Part shown: one piece after another, positions 21,691 to 33,205 of the stretch
Position numbering within the stretch: the stretch's first letter is position 1
Layout: each line of letters starts with the position of its first letter
Assembly (NCBI GenBank): GCA_033002965.1
Contig: JAURVB010010299.1
Coordinates: 1-64,000 of the forward strand
DNA from: Piper betle
Taxonomy: Eukaryota > Streptophyta > Magnoliopsida > Piperales > Piperaceae
Reading direction: 5' to 3'
DNA: 64,000 nucleotides
Notes under the pieces: generated by a model
What the model saw: the letters and a program-made list of their open reading frames with translations, nothing else
What the model was told of the DNA's origin: nothing
Databases searched by the model: none
Made by a program: the position numbers and the translations under genes

Positions 21691-21740
21691 ACAAAGTCCA
21701 TCGAAATCCAACTCCACGGTCTCGTAGGTGTAGGTAGAGG
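21691..21740 (-). repeat. Short duplicated integrase fragment at the E/F inversion
   Basis: These 50 bases repeat 21012-21064 of element E almost exactly (CGGTCTCGTAGGTGTAGGTA in both) and sit exactly between the minus-oriented E and the plus-oriented F. It marks the palindrome centre as a rearrangement joint. Confidence 0.75.
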
Positions 21741-22307
21741 CTGTATGAGGACGCGCTGGATTTATTAGCCAAGGCAACACGCCGAATGAGAAGTATGTCG
21801 ACTCGAGAAGAAGGCCGGTGTCATTCAGTGTAGGGAACAAGGTAATGCTGAAGCTCACGCCACAGATTTGGAAGAAAATCAGGAGTACCGAGGTGTATCG
21901 GGGTTTGGTGCAGCGGTATGATGGTCCTCTCGAGGTGGAGAAGGTGATCGGGGGCTTGGCTTACAGGCTGAAGCTTCCTGAGAGATATCAAATCCATCTT
22001 GTGTTCCATGTTAGCTTTATCAAGCCATTCCATGAGGATTTGGTCAATCCAAGGAGAGCTCGTCCAAGGAGAGCTCTAGCTACTGTCTGGCGACAATTTG
22101 AAAAAAATGTGGGGAAGATTTTGGGGCATAGGCAAGGTGCACCAAACACTAGGACGGAGTATCTTATCAAATGGAGAGGGGAACCGAGGAGTGAAGCTAG
22201 TTGGGAGCGACAGAGGGACTTGTGGCAGTTTGAGCGGCAGATCAGGATGTACCAGGGAGGACTTAACCCTCCGATGAGCACATCGGATCTCATTGGTGCG
22301 GGAGAGC
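21741..22307 (+). pseudogene. Element F integrase C-terminus and chromodomain
   Basis: Starts YEDALDLLAKATRR-like at 21741, then frame 21818-22321: MSFSVGNKVMLKLTPQIWKK, GPLEVEKVIGGLAYRLKLPE, HLVFHVSFIKPFHEDLVNPR, and a chromodomain with TEYLIKWRGEPRSEASWE followed by RDLWQFERQI. This is the most intact chromodomain here. The frame ends at the PPT/LTR boundary. A 15-bp insertion repeating the ARPRRA codons precedes the chromodomain. All upstream element parts are missing. Confidence 0.85.
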
Positions 22308-24147
22308 TGTTCCTACCTTAGTCCATGGATGTACCAGGTGCTGGGATTGGGTAGTTGTTCCCAGGCACAACTGGGTCCAAGACGAGTAGCAGGGGCTATT
22401 CGAGTGGTCAAATAGCTGACCGAGGTTAACACGTGTTATAGTTGTAGGGCAGACAAACTAAGTGCCTGTGCTTGAGCGACAATGAAACCTCAAGATGGCG
22501 CTAGTCAAGTGCTGGTGACCAAGCATTGCGACCAAGCGTGATGGGCATCTTGGCATATGCGTCGACAGAGCGAGGTTGTGGGCAACCGAGAGTACCAAGT
22601 AGTGCTGATCATTTTACCAATCAATGGATCAAGTAGAGTACCGAACAGTGTACGAGCAGTGTGCCGAGCAGTGGGCCGAGCAGCATGCCAAGTAGCACAG
22701 CGGTACCGAGCCAAATACCAGTACCGGGTGTTGGCACGAGTGTGAGGCGTGTTCAGTGGCGGGCGCGAGCAACGAGCGGTTGTGGTGCTGCGCGCAGGGG
22801 TATATCGAACCAAATAGCAGCATGCCAATATTTGGAGCGGTAGCAAGATCGAGCGATCACGTGTGCCGGCATTTGGAGCGATACACGAAATCCAGCAAAG
22901 GCACACTCCAACTTTTGCGGTGGCGACTGTGGATGGATTCTGAGGTTGTTCTGCTATGCAAGCACGAGCCAGGGCATGAGACCAATGACTTATGGTTTAG
23001 ACAAAAGTCTGAGTTGAGGTTTACTGTCGATAAGATATGGTATCTTCGGAGATTGCAGTATCTTATCCTCATGCACGAGCAATGGATTTGCAACTGTCTC
23101 CAAGGGATAAACTTGGATGAATCCAACCAGAATTGTGGTTGTAAACACAATGACGTGAGCAGATCTTGGGACAATCTTTTGGAGAAAAGATTAGCAACAA
23201 AATATTGGTTTACCCGAAGTCTAGGGTTTACACGTGAGGCTTCTCTACATAAGGAGAAGGCAGACTACAAGAAAAAGGAAGAATACTGGAATTGTTCTAG
23301 TGCAAAGTTTGTATCTTTCTTGTGGTGTGGAGAGAAACCTCATTAGCAAGGGAACAACGTAAAGTGTTACAGACCAGTTCCGGGATTTGGATCTTCACGA
23401 GTGGCCACTACATTTGGTGGTCGACGCTCGCTAAAGGATTGAGGTACAACTTTAGTTCTTCTACAACCCATTTGCAACTACTGGCTAAGCATCTTTGCAT
23501 GTAAACAAATTGATCGTAGGCGACAACTTGGGGTTGTGATTGTGAGGACCTCTTGTGAGCGGGGTGCTTTAGTTCTTGCTGCTCTTCAGGGGAAGAGTCA
23601 AGCACCGTGGGGTTTGCATGTCCATGGTGTCAAACGATTAGGGTAGATGATTGCTTGTTTCCTTGTTTTCTAATAATTGATTCAAGGTTGGATAAGGGTC
23701 CCATAATTGTGGTGTCAGCGTCTGATTTTCTGTTACTGGTAGCCTATCTTGCTATTCTGGGACAGGGCTGCAATACTGACCAGCAAGATCGGTGCTTGGG
23801 GATTGATATAGGGCGATCGATCATAGTCGCTACATACTACTGCTTGGCGAGGTTTATATTTACTGCATGTTGATTGGTTGTGAATTATTTACTGGTAATC
23901 GATCAGCAATACCGAGCGCTGGGCAATTGAGTGCCAGTAATTGTGATCGGTGTTGTGCTGTTTTTGCAGGAATGAGTGGGAAGTCTCATGTCGCTATCCT
24001 AAGCAGTATCTGTATGTCGCTATTTGCAGCGGCATTGTCCAGACACAAGGGGGTTGCTTCATGCTGCTGTTTGTAGCAGTGTCTCTGTTGCGTGTTGATT
24101 GATAGGATGGTATTCCAAGGACTGAAATATGCCACGCAGTGTGTCCC
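22308..24147 (+). repeat. 3' LTR of element F (plus, 3'-truncated)
   Basis: Starts TGTTCCTACC at 22308 after a degenerate purine tract (GGTGCGGGAGAGC). It serves as the reference for the family LTR order. It ends at about 24147 after ATGCCACGCAGTGTG, short of the CCCCGTGACA end seen at 14404. Length is about 1.84 kb. It forms the right arm of an inverted repeat with 18376-19947. Confidence 0.75.
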
Positions 24148-24852
24148 TCTTCTATGGCCGGAACAACTTCTCCTTGCCATCCCCTAGGCTGTCTCGGCCT
24201 CCAATGGTCGTCTTGCTTAAGGTATCATCTTTATTCCCATTCTCAGTTGTAAGTCCACCAAGGCATCACTGCCACCAAAGCTGCAATTAGATCAAGCACT
24301 TTCTGCCTCTTCAATTCCAATTTCGCCCACAACTGCACACCGGTAATAAAGTTAAATAACTTATCATCTTCGAACATGTTCTTAATGTCCAGCATGAAAG
24401 AACTGAACTCCTTGACATACTCTCTCACGGTTTCGATCTGTCTCAACTTTTTCGGTCGATCTCTTATTACCGAGGTAGTGTTGGTCGGCAAAAATGCTCC
24501 CAAAGTTGTCGTTTCAAGGACTCCCAAGTCTTTATACAGAGTCAGCTAGCACTATCATCCTCCTCGGTGCGAGTTCTGCACCATAACTTGGCATCCCCCA
24601 TCATAAACATGCTGGCAATAGAAACCTGACTCTCTTCAGGTATCTTTTCAGCAACGAAGTACTCTTGTATAACCCAGATGAAATTTTCTATGTCCTTGGC
24701 TGACCTACCCCCTCAAACTTCAATGGCTCTGGCACCTTGAGCCTTCCTAGAATAGAACTATCTTCTGTTGCAGGTCAACACCAACGTGTTAAGGCTCCAT
24801 CACGACTACTTGCTTCAACAATGCCAGGAGGAACCTCCACAATCTACCGATA
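24148..24852 (-). pseudogene. Fragment G: gag, minus strand
   Basis: Minus-strand gag pieces: LPTNTTSVIRDRPKKLRQIE, EYVKEFSSFMLDIKNMFEDD and FITGVQLWAKLELKRQKV (24243-24527), and further right AKLWCRTRTEEDD-like and a QHVGVD-like stretch. The left end adjoins the truncated LTR of F; the right end meets the plus-oriented gag of H at a joint shared with 55418-55440. Confidence 0.8.
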
Positions 24853-25810
24853 AACCAATTGAGCGATGGGCACACAATTTATCGAATCTTTCATAGAGAG
24901 GTTGGCACGACTAGAAGTGTTGTTAGGAGGGCCTATCAATAGTGGAGACATACACACCATCTTCGACCAACTGCAGTCCTTGATAGAGGGTTGTTGTCTT
25001 GAACTCTTGGGTTCGCGACAGACCTAAGCCCAGTACTGCACAGGGAGAGATAGCATAGATGCTAGGCGGTCTCCGGGCTATGGTGGAAGCTTTGCATGCG
25101 GATGTGGCATGGTTGAAGCAGGTGGTCCTAATGCACCCTCAACACATTGGTGTTGACCGTGCAACGAAAGATAACTCTATTCTAAGAAGGCTCAAGATGC
25201 CAAAGACAAAGAAGTTTGAGGGGGGAGGTCGACCAAGGACTTAGAGAACTTCATTTGGGATATACAAGAGTACTTCGTGGCTATGAAGATACCCAAAGAG
25301 AGGCAGGTTTCTATGGTAAGCATGTTTATGATGGGGGATGCCAAGTTATGGTACATAACTCGCACCGAGGAGGATAAGAGTGTTGGCTGCCCCCATATGG
25401 AGACTTGGGAGTCTTTGAAACGGGAACGTCAGGAGCAATTCTTGCCGACCAACAATACATGGGTGGCAAGATATTGACTAAAAAAGTTGAGACGCATTCG
25501 AACCATGAGAGAATATGTCAAGGAGTTCAATTCTTGCATATTGGACATCAAGAACATGTTCGAGGATGATAAGTTGTTTAACTTTATTACTGGTTTACAA
25601 CCATGGGCACAATTGGAATTGAAGAGGCAGAGGGTGAGTGATTTACCCGCAACCTTGGTGGTAGCCAGCGCCTTAGTGGACTTACAGCCAAGAATGGGTG
25701 TAAAAGATAATACCTTCGCAAGAAGACCACTGGAGGTCGAGACAACCGACGGGATGGGAAGGAGAAACCGTTCCGGCGAAAGAAAAAGAAGCCAGACTTC
25801 AGGTTAAGTA
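24853..25810 (+). pseudogene. Element H gag
   Basis: Plus strand after the inversion joint. RLARLEVLLGGPI-like start (about 24895), MLGGLRAMVEALHADVAWLK (25059-), MPKTKKFEGGG with a frameshift, SMFMMGDAKLWYITRTEED and METWESLKRERQEQFLPTN, a stop at 25478, then EYVKEFNSCILDIKNMFEDD and FITGLQPWAQLELKRQRV to 25807. The start codon region is eroded. Confidence 0.8.
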
Positions 25811-26400
25811 GCAAGTATTGAGTGTCGGAAGTGAGGAAATACAGGTGCTTTCTATGCAATGGTCCACATTGGGCTAGAGAGTGCCCGACGAAGACCAAGG
25901 TTAGTGCCCTGATGGTTGATGTAGACGAAGAACAAGAGGACGGGCCTCCTGCTCGAGCATCTACCCTTTAGGTACTTGGGGTATTGAGAGCTAGACAGAC
26001 AACTTCCATAAGAGCTGACTTGATGTATTTTTCGATTGTGGTGAATAGGAGGAAGGTTTTATCCCTGATAGACACTAGTGCTACACACAGTTTTGTCTCC
26101 AAGGGGATGGCATTGGAGCTAAGACAAAGACCGGGATCAACACTAGCAAGATGAAGGCGGTTTACTCACAGGCATGACAGGTTGAGAATTTGCTGAGTTG
26201 GAGTATAAAGGTCGAGTGGATTTGATGGTCATCGAGATGGATGATTTCAACCTAATACTTGGGAATGCCTTCATGAGGACTGCCTATGTGGGAGTGTTTC
26301 CATAGCTTGGAGGTAAATTGATCATGGACAAGGCAGGTGCAAGCTTTGTTCATGGCCTTCGAGGGTTGAGGACCCCACTCGTCAATAGGGAATAGCCGTC
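25811..26400 (+). pseudogene. Element H zinc knuckle and protease
   Basis: The knuckle CFLCNGPHWAREC is intact (about 25850-25890). A stop precedes VLGVLRARQTTSIRADLMYF. The protease active site reads SLIDTSATHSFVSKG, so the catalytic Gly of Asp-Thr-Gly is Ser. Frame breaks follow (LRQRPGSTLARWR), then MVIEMDDFNLILGNAFMRT-like sequence near 26228-26285. Confidence 0.8.
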
Positions 26401-26449
26401 GGCAATGCAAGTTGCTTGAGGGTACAATAAAGGGGCCTTAACTTATCTT

Positions 26450-26935
26450 GTTGTGATGGTGGAGATCCAACCGAAAAGTGTGGTGGATGTGCCAGAATCG
26501 ATGGTGGGATTGCTGGAGGAGTACTCTGATGTGATGCCTATCGAATTGCCAAATAGGTTGCCTCCCAAGAGATTGATCGAACACCGGATCAAGTTGGTGC
26601 CGGGAGCAAGGACACTAGCGAAGGCACCATACAAGATGTTGCCTAAAGAACTCACAGAGTTGAAGACCCAACTACGAGAGTTGCCAGATTTGAGAAAAAT
26701 TTGGTCGTCGACCGCACCATATGGGGTGCCTATTCTATTCCAGAGGAAGACAGCTGGGTCACTTCGACTGTGTATTGACTATCGGGGATTGAATAAAGTA
26801 ACCATCAAGTACAAGTACCATGTTCCTTTGATAGTTGATTTATTTGACAGACTTAGTCGAGCAAGGGTGTTCACTAAGCTGGACTTGATATCGGGGTGTT
26901 GGCAAGTCCAGATTGCGCTAGAGGATCCCTAGGCC
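26450..26935 (+). pseudogene. Element H reverse transcriptase, catalytic half deleted
   Basis: 159 codons from MMVEIQPKSVVDVPESMVGL through [40 protein letters not shown] and FTKLDLISGCWQVQIALEDP, then stop. At 26930 the sequence jumps from the EDV position to CCTAGGCCACCGAATTGG, normally after the catalytic box, so the YLDD segment is gone. The joint falls at a short GGAT/GATCC similarity. Confidence 0.85.
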
Positions 26936-27480
26936 ACCGAATTGGTGAATAAGAGGTGCGAATGGAGGAATCCAAGGCAAAGGTTGAGTGGCCAGAGCCG
27001 ACGAGGGTGGCAGAGTTGAGGAGCTTATTAGGTTTGGCCAACTACTACCAAAAGTTCATACATGGGTACAACCATGTAGTGTTGCCACTGACTAACTTGT
27101 TGAGGAAGGACAAGTCATGGACGTGGTCGGTGCCATGCCAAATAGCTTTTAAAGAGTTAAAAGCTGCAATATCACAACTAGCTAGAGGAACCGGTTGGAG
27201 CTTCTTGATGCGGCACAGTTTTGCTATAATCTTTACCGTTCGTCAGCTACGGGGCTTAGTCCTTTTGAAGTTGCGACAGGCTACCAACCTCTTACACCAC
27301 TGGAGATTGCTCTACAAGGAGGTGGAGTGAAGTGTCCAGCTGCATACAAATTTGCCAGAGATCGACAAGACTTGTACGAGGATGCAGTGGATTCACTGAC
27401 CAAGGCAACAAGCTGAATGAAACGATATGCTAACTCGAAGGCATTGTCATTCAATGTGGGGGACAAAGTAATGCTAAAGC
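26936..27480 (+). pseudogene. Element H RT thumb fused to integrase C-terminal part
   Basis: [38 protein letters not shown] and SWTWSVPCQIAFKELKAAIS run straight into QLARGTGWSFLMRHSF, a shifted reading of the integrase stretch normally written NWLELLDAAQF. RNase H and most of the integrase core are missing between them. The proper frame then resumes as MELLDAAQFCYNLYRSSATG and LSPFEVATGYQPLTPLEIAL (27195-27416). The identical joint occurs at 57870. Confidence 0.85.
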
Positions 27481-27935
27481 TCACGCTACAAATTTAGAAG
27501 AAAATCAGACATCCTGAGGTGCATCGAGTATTGGTGCAAAGGTATGACAGTCCTGTTGAGGTGGAGAAGGTAATCGGGAGTGTGGCTTACAGGTTAAAGC
27601 TTCCCGAGAGGTACAAAAGCTTCACCCAACTTTCCAAGTTAGCTTTCTCAAGTCTTTCCATGAGAATCTGGTAAATCGAAGGAGATCTCATCCTAACAAA
27701 GCTCTACCTACCATCTGGCAGCAATTTGAGAAGAAGTTGGGGAAGATTTTGGAGCATAGGCAAGGTACTTCAAAGGTGGGGATAGAGTATCTTATTAAAT
27801 AGAAAGAGGAACCGAGGAGTGAGGCTAGTCGGGAACGAGAGAGGGACTTGTGGCAATTGGAGACGAGGATTAAGAAGTACAAGGGACGACTTAATCCTAC
27901 GATGAGGACATCAGGTCTCATTGGTGGGGGAGGAT
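27481..27935 (+). pseudogene. Element H chromodomain region and PPT
   Basis: Decayed integrase C-terminal domain (VEVEKVIGSVAYRLKLPERY-like), then a single chromodomain copy (EYLIK, stop, KEEPRSEASRERERDLWQLE) and MRTSGLIGGGGLL. The polypurine tract GGTGGGGGAGGAT ends at 27935 directly before the LTR. Unlike I and J, this region is not duplicated. Confidence 0.8.
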
Positions 27936-29272
27936 TGTTACAAGTCTAGTCCTAGGGACGAGGCAGGGCTAGATTTTGACAGTTGTTCCTAGTGATCCCG
28001 TGTTCTTAACAGATAGCCAGTGCTATCCAAATGGTAGAAACAACTGAGCAAAGTGGATTTGTGTTCTAGTTGGTGCATGGAGCATGTCGAGCGAGATACC
28101 AATAGCGAACGGTTAAGCGGTAAAATAATCAATAATGGAGTACCGAGCATGTCGTTACATATCGGCATAGAGGAAACCTCAGAGGTGTGAAAGGTTCCAG
28201 GTAGCGAGTTCGTGGGGTGTGATGACTGAACACCGGACCAAGCAGCTACAAGCGCACACATCGGCAAAGCGAAGTTGAGGACCAAGCATACCGATAGAAA
28301 TACTGAGTAGAATAGCAGAGAATGCGAGTGCGTGGGCACAGGAGCATGACCGAGTAGAATAGCGAAACGCAAGTGCATGGGCGTGACCAAGCAAAATAGC
28401 GAAAACATGGTATTTGGGTCGAGGTTACCGAGCAGTGTTATAATTCCCGGCACTACTAGGAGTTTTGGTATTTGGAGCAATCAATATAGCAGATTCCTTG
28501 TTGTACTAAGAATGTCAGTATTTAGAGCGAACAATTTACTGGACGCGCCGAGAGGAGGTTTTGGGTGGCCAAATAGGGGTTAGGGTCAAACCAAGAAGAA
28601 CGTGAAGTTATTGCAGCCAGTTCTTCGAGAGTAGGGACTAGAAATTCATGCGGGCTACCAAAGTAGTTAACGTCTACCGAGATTAAGGTACAAAGTTTCC
28701 CATTCCACAACGTCTTTGTTTTTCTAGCTAAAACTGTAGGGTTGTGATTGTGAAGACTTAATATGAGGCAGGGGCCGGGGGGGGGGGGTTACTCTTGTTC
28801 TCACAACCTCCTAAACTAAAATACTAGCCGTAAGGGTAGATTGATTACTTTTATCCTTTGGCTTCTAATTAATAAAATTAAGGTCGAGGCCAAAGTCCGG
28901 TAATTCCCTAGTGTTGTCATTTGTGTTGTTGTTGCATGGTACCAATTAGATCCAAGGTTGGATTCCTCAAAATCTTGTAGAACCAAGTGGGGATTTGGTT
29001 TAAGCATTGGATGCTTCACAACTTTCGCGTGATTATATTTATTAAGTGTGTTTGATTGGTCTGTACTGAATTATTGATAACTGATAACCCGATATTACGA
29101 GCAAAGGTAGTTGGGTGTGATATCGGTACCGGGGTATCGGTGTTACTTGGTGAGGTTTCATGTGCCACTGTTTGTGTGGTATTGTTACGTACTTGTACAA
29201 GGCTGAATGTTTCCAAGAGAGAAACACGCCGCTCGGGATGTGAATTGGGGATGAAAAATTCTACCATAGATC
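27936..29272 (+). repeat. 3' LTR of element H
   Basis: Starts TGTTACAAGTC at 27936 after the PPT and ends near GGGATGAAAAATTCTACC. The end corresponds to the TCGAAAAATTTTGGC...CTACCCC end of the LTR of B, but the terminal GTGACA is missing. It contains GTGAAGTTATTGCAGCC at 28600, shared with 5608 and 47449, and a G-run near 28779-28790. It abuts the phosphatase pseudogene. Confidence 0.75.
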
Positions 29273-29290
29273 ATCAAGCACTCGTTCTGA

Positions 29291-31021
29291 CTAACGGTAG
29301 ATGTCGAAGACCTTGATGAACCGCATGTCGGTCACCCTCGATTTAGCGGTAGCAAAGTGCTGGTACTCTTCGATTACTGATGACAAGCACTAATTCTGTA
29401 GTTTTGTAAGCACCCAACAAGGCTGCCTGTCCGATGCTGCATTTCATGTATACTGCATTTCATGTATAAAGTAATTGAGGTAAACGTCAAACCTAATAAC
29501 AATTTATGTATGGAAAAGAGAAACATTTGAAAAGGACTGAAAAGAAAAAGATACTTTCCCACGGATGAGAACTGGATGATTTCTAATATCTGTCATAAAA
29601 AAATAAAAGATGACACTTCTGAGAAACTGTATTATAATGGTTTTGTAACAAGACATTCGTTTAAAGGAATTTGAACTTACCCAATAAGACTTGCAAGGCA
29701 CCCAAAATACCATCTACAGGTATCGTTTTGAAAGCATCCTGTTAATTTCTTCGCAATGTTAGGTTACTAGACATAAAAAACATGTTACATTTAGCATTTG
29801 AAAAGGCATATTAATGATTTTCCAAAATTAACAATCAAATTTCCACAGATTTTACATATAAATTGCATTTACATTGCATCAAATTACAGTTTGGCCATTT
29901 GCCATATTAATGATTTATACTATTTATTATCTATTACTCTGAATCGTATAGTTAAACAATTTTTATAAATGAAGTATCTAATTCACCTAAATCGTCACTA
30001 TTAATTATCATGAATAAAATGTTTTTTCTTTAGTTCCTACATTATTTCAAAATCACAATGATCAAGTGACATAATATGCGTTTCCTAGTCCATCAGGAGG
30101 TATAATCACAAGGTGATAAATTTAACAAAACTTTTACTATTGTTCAAAAAATCCAACTACAAGAAGAGAAGCAACAGGCGAGTACCTTTGAGCCTTCAAT
30201 TGCAAACTCGAAGAGCCTGATTCGCGAGACTTCAATTAGACTCAAATGAATCTGGTAAGATAATCACACGTATAGATAAAAATTGCGAAAAAAAGGCATG
30301 TTAATGTTTCACTAAAGAATACAGCTTTTTCCAACAAAAACAGTTGACTCAAATATTTCACCCAATTCCATTACGCGTGCCAGCGATAAAGAAAAGTTCT
30401 TGCATCTTCCTACCCGCTTCAAGAATCATGAGCATAAGTATTGAAAAAAAGGGTTCTTTTTAAACACCAAAGCAATCATCCAAAAGCCATATGCTTTTTT
30501 AAAGCTGCTTACTTAAATCAAAGCAATCTATCATCCAAAAAGTCCAAAATTCTCAAAGCCTCCAAAATTTAAGTCCAAAGTTGGTTTCTTTTCCCAAATT
30601 TATCATCGATCAACCAAACATATTATCGAACACACGACTAATTAAGAAGAATATTCACAAACACAATCTAAACAACCGGCGAAGCAACGTTCTAGTTCTA
30701 CACCCTACACCAAAAGAAAAAAACCAACAAAGAATATGATCATATCAAACTTAAAACAACGTCGCCGACACCAATCTCCTCCCCAAGAAACCAAGCAAAA
30801 ACCACAAACACCCAAACACCAAAAACGGAAACCAAGAAAAGGCCCAAGAAGAAATCTCACACGACGGATCGGAGTTCCAAGCTCTCGAGAAAATCGAAGT
30901 TCTCCTCGGCCGGGTACCCCGAGCGGTAGACCCCCTTGTCCACCAGCGCGAAATTCGGCGGCGGCACCCACGCCCTCCCAACCCCGCAATCGCCACCGGG
31001 GAAGAATGAAGATTGCGTCGT
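29291..31021 (-). pseudogene. Plant atypical dual-specificity phosphatase (PFA-DSP / Siw14-like) pseudogene, five exon remnants
   Basis: Exons recognised on the minus strand: exon 1 30861-31021 (NFALVDKGVYRSGYP, ENFDFLESLELRSVV, then donor GTGAGA); exon 2 about 30186-30251 (IRLFEFAIEGSK, donor GTACTC, with a frameshift and a stop earlier); exon 3 29681-29738 (TIPVDGILGALQVLL, acceptor ACAG, donor GTAAGT); exon 4 29555-29589 (DIRNHPVLIRGK, acceptor GACAG); exon 5 29291-29436 (HRTGSLVGCL, then a frameshift to EEYQHFATAKSRV and MRFIKVFDIYR, stop TAG). Family members hydrolyse phosphates, including inositol pyrophosphates, with a His-Cys-X5-Arg loop. Here His-Cys-Lys is missing between HPVLI and RGK, so the nucleophile is lost. 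No in-frame ATG is visible (ACG ACG at 31016-31021). Introns are retained, so it is not a retrocopy. Confidence 0.87.
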
Positions 31022-31038
31022 AGGGGAGTTCGGGGGGT

Positions 31039-31046
31039 ATTTAAAG
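31039..31046 (-). promoter_or_regulatory. TATA-like box upstream of the PFA-DSP pseudogene
   Basis: The minus strand reads TTTAAATA about 18 bases before the exon 1 coding remnant, within a GC-rich flank. The short distance would leave almost no 5' UTR, so it may be fortuitous or the intervening sequence may have shrunk. Confidence 0.4.
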
Positions 31047-33205
31047 CGTGGAAGTGTGGGCCCCGTTTTTTATGTTATACACTTTTAAGATCCGATGTGG
31101 TATCATTATTATTATTATTAAGTATTGATTATTATTTGACTTGTTTGTTTTTTTCCAAATGACTACTTGTTCATATAAATAAAAGTTTTGATTTGTTATT
31201 AGTTATTAGAATATTCAAAAAATAATTTATAAAATATTCATTATAAGTATTTTTAACTGGTTAAAATCCACTTAAATTAATATTAGTCAAAGTCTCGCAC
31301 GATGCCATATATTTAAAATTTATTAAATATATCTTAATAAAGGACAAAATTAATTCTGAAAAAATATCATTAATTATTATTTTAAATAAAAATAATGGAT
31401 ATCTATTTGTCTTTAGCAAAAATATCCATTTTAGAAGACAATAGTTTTATACAAATATTCAACATAATTTTTATTTTATGCTAAAAATAATTAATAATCT
31501 TAATAAAGTAGACATTAACAAGTAAAAAAATCAACGTGATTAGTAATTAAATAGAGTTTATTATTTTAAAACTTTAAATTTTGATAAAAATTTTAAAATA
31601 ATAGATTTAAAATCTTAAACTAAGTAAAAATCCAAAATTAAGTACATATTATTGACTAAAATACTTTATTTTGGTGTTATGATTACTAATACACTAAACC
31701 TTACCATTTTTTTTAGAATTCTTAAATTTGTTCGAATTATACTCCAATATTTTCTCAATAATAAATAGTACTAATAATTTTAAATTAAATAACTGTTATG
31801 AGCTTTACAATTATTGTGGGTCTAAAATTAACTATGATACAAAAAGACTAAAATATAATAATAGCGAAAAAAATTCATTGCTTTAGTGCTTTAATATAAG
31901 AAATTTACAAAATGTAGCTTAAACTAATTGAAATCTATTTAGGAATTATTTATCTGTGGTATCCTTTACATTAATATAATAAAGTAGAAGGTGATAAAGA
32001 GTTTAATAATTGTAATTTAATAGATAGCGCGCATATATATCATCACCTTAATTTGCTAAAATTTGATATCATTGTTGTTAAGTTGTATTCATTTATCAAT
32101 AATATCCTAATATACTTTTTATTTAAAAAGGTGTACAATTTTAAAATTATAAAGGACATAATTGACTAAGTACAACATAGAAATACTTTATATAGTATAA
32201 AAACATAGAAATACTCCAGCATAATACGCTTGGATCCAAAAACAATTCTTTGATATAAAAACAGTGATGTGCGTATTTGTTTGTATTTAATACAAAATTT
32301 AGTTGATTTGAATCTTTTAATAAAGTTTATGATTCAAAAGTACGGTCCTCCCATAATGTTATTATTTTTATACTCCTTTTTTATTAAAGTTGTACCATCA
32401 ATAAAAATAAATAAAGTGCTTTTTAAATAAAAAAAGTACTTTTCACTATAAAACAAGCTCGACAAAGTTAGTATATATTTATTTAAGTTATTTTTTTCCA
32501 CACTTTTTAATATAATTACGTCATGCCAAACCCTAAGAATCTTGAACAATATAGTTTAAAAGTTGTCATTTTTATTAAAATAACATAGGATTCACTAAGT
32601 ATTTTGATTAAAAATTAAATAAAGACATTTTTTATTTTTTAAGCCAACCACCTTGTGCACACACAACCTCTCTCGCCTTGCGACTCACACGCATAGTTTC
32701 AAAACTCTTTTTGACTTCAAAAGTCCTCCAGCCAACTTGTTTTTATAGCTTGTCGAGTCGAACTCTTTAAATGATTCAATAATGACTAATTTTATAATTG
32801 ACTTCTCAAGTCAAGTGAAAAAAATCATCAAAATATATTATTTTTATTTTAAATTAGTGAAATTTACAATTTTAACTTATTCAAATCATATATTTACCCA
32901 TTTTAAATGTCAAAAGAATAATATAATAAATATATATAATTTTTAGTTACCTAATTGAATATTTAATAGAATTATCTCTGAGTCAGCATAGAGTCCACTA
33001 TGAGTACTCGACTCCACTTCATGGCGTGCCGAATCTGAGTCAGAGTTTTTAAACTTTGCTCACGTGTACAAATGCCAACCTCACAATTGCCCAAGTGTTG
33101 AAACCCCTACCCTCAATCCAATCAATTGATTTTATAAGTTATAGCCACTCTATCCTCGTACCCCTCCCCTCCCCCTCATTTTTAATCTAACTCATAGATC
33201 TCAAA
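31047..33205. other. AT-rich spacer, no gene seen
   Basis: About 2.2 kb of very AT-rich sequence with an ATT run near 31103-31119 and no frame longer than about 70 codons. I see no similarity to the repeats elsewhere in the window. The last bases, TCAAA at 33201-33205, form the left candidate target-site duplication of the next element. Confidence 0.6.

Noticed and set aside
18376..24147. E/F palindrome as an assembly artefact of an unsplit hairpin read
   Set aside because: The arms differ by substitutions, indels and extent, and the joint carries a re-copied scrap. An artefact would give near-identical arms. Not fully excluded without reads.
28779..28791. G-run near 28780 as a second PPT
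   Set aside because: It is inside the LTR of element H, not followed by an LTR start; probably a homopolymer expansion.
30705..31023. ORFs of 81-95 codons on both strands over the GC-rich patch
   Set aside because: The real signal is the third minus-strand frame (phosphatase exon 1). The listed ORFs are its shadows and run into intron sequence.
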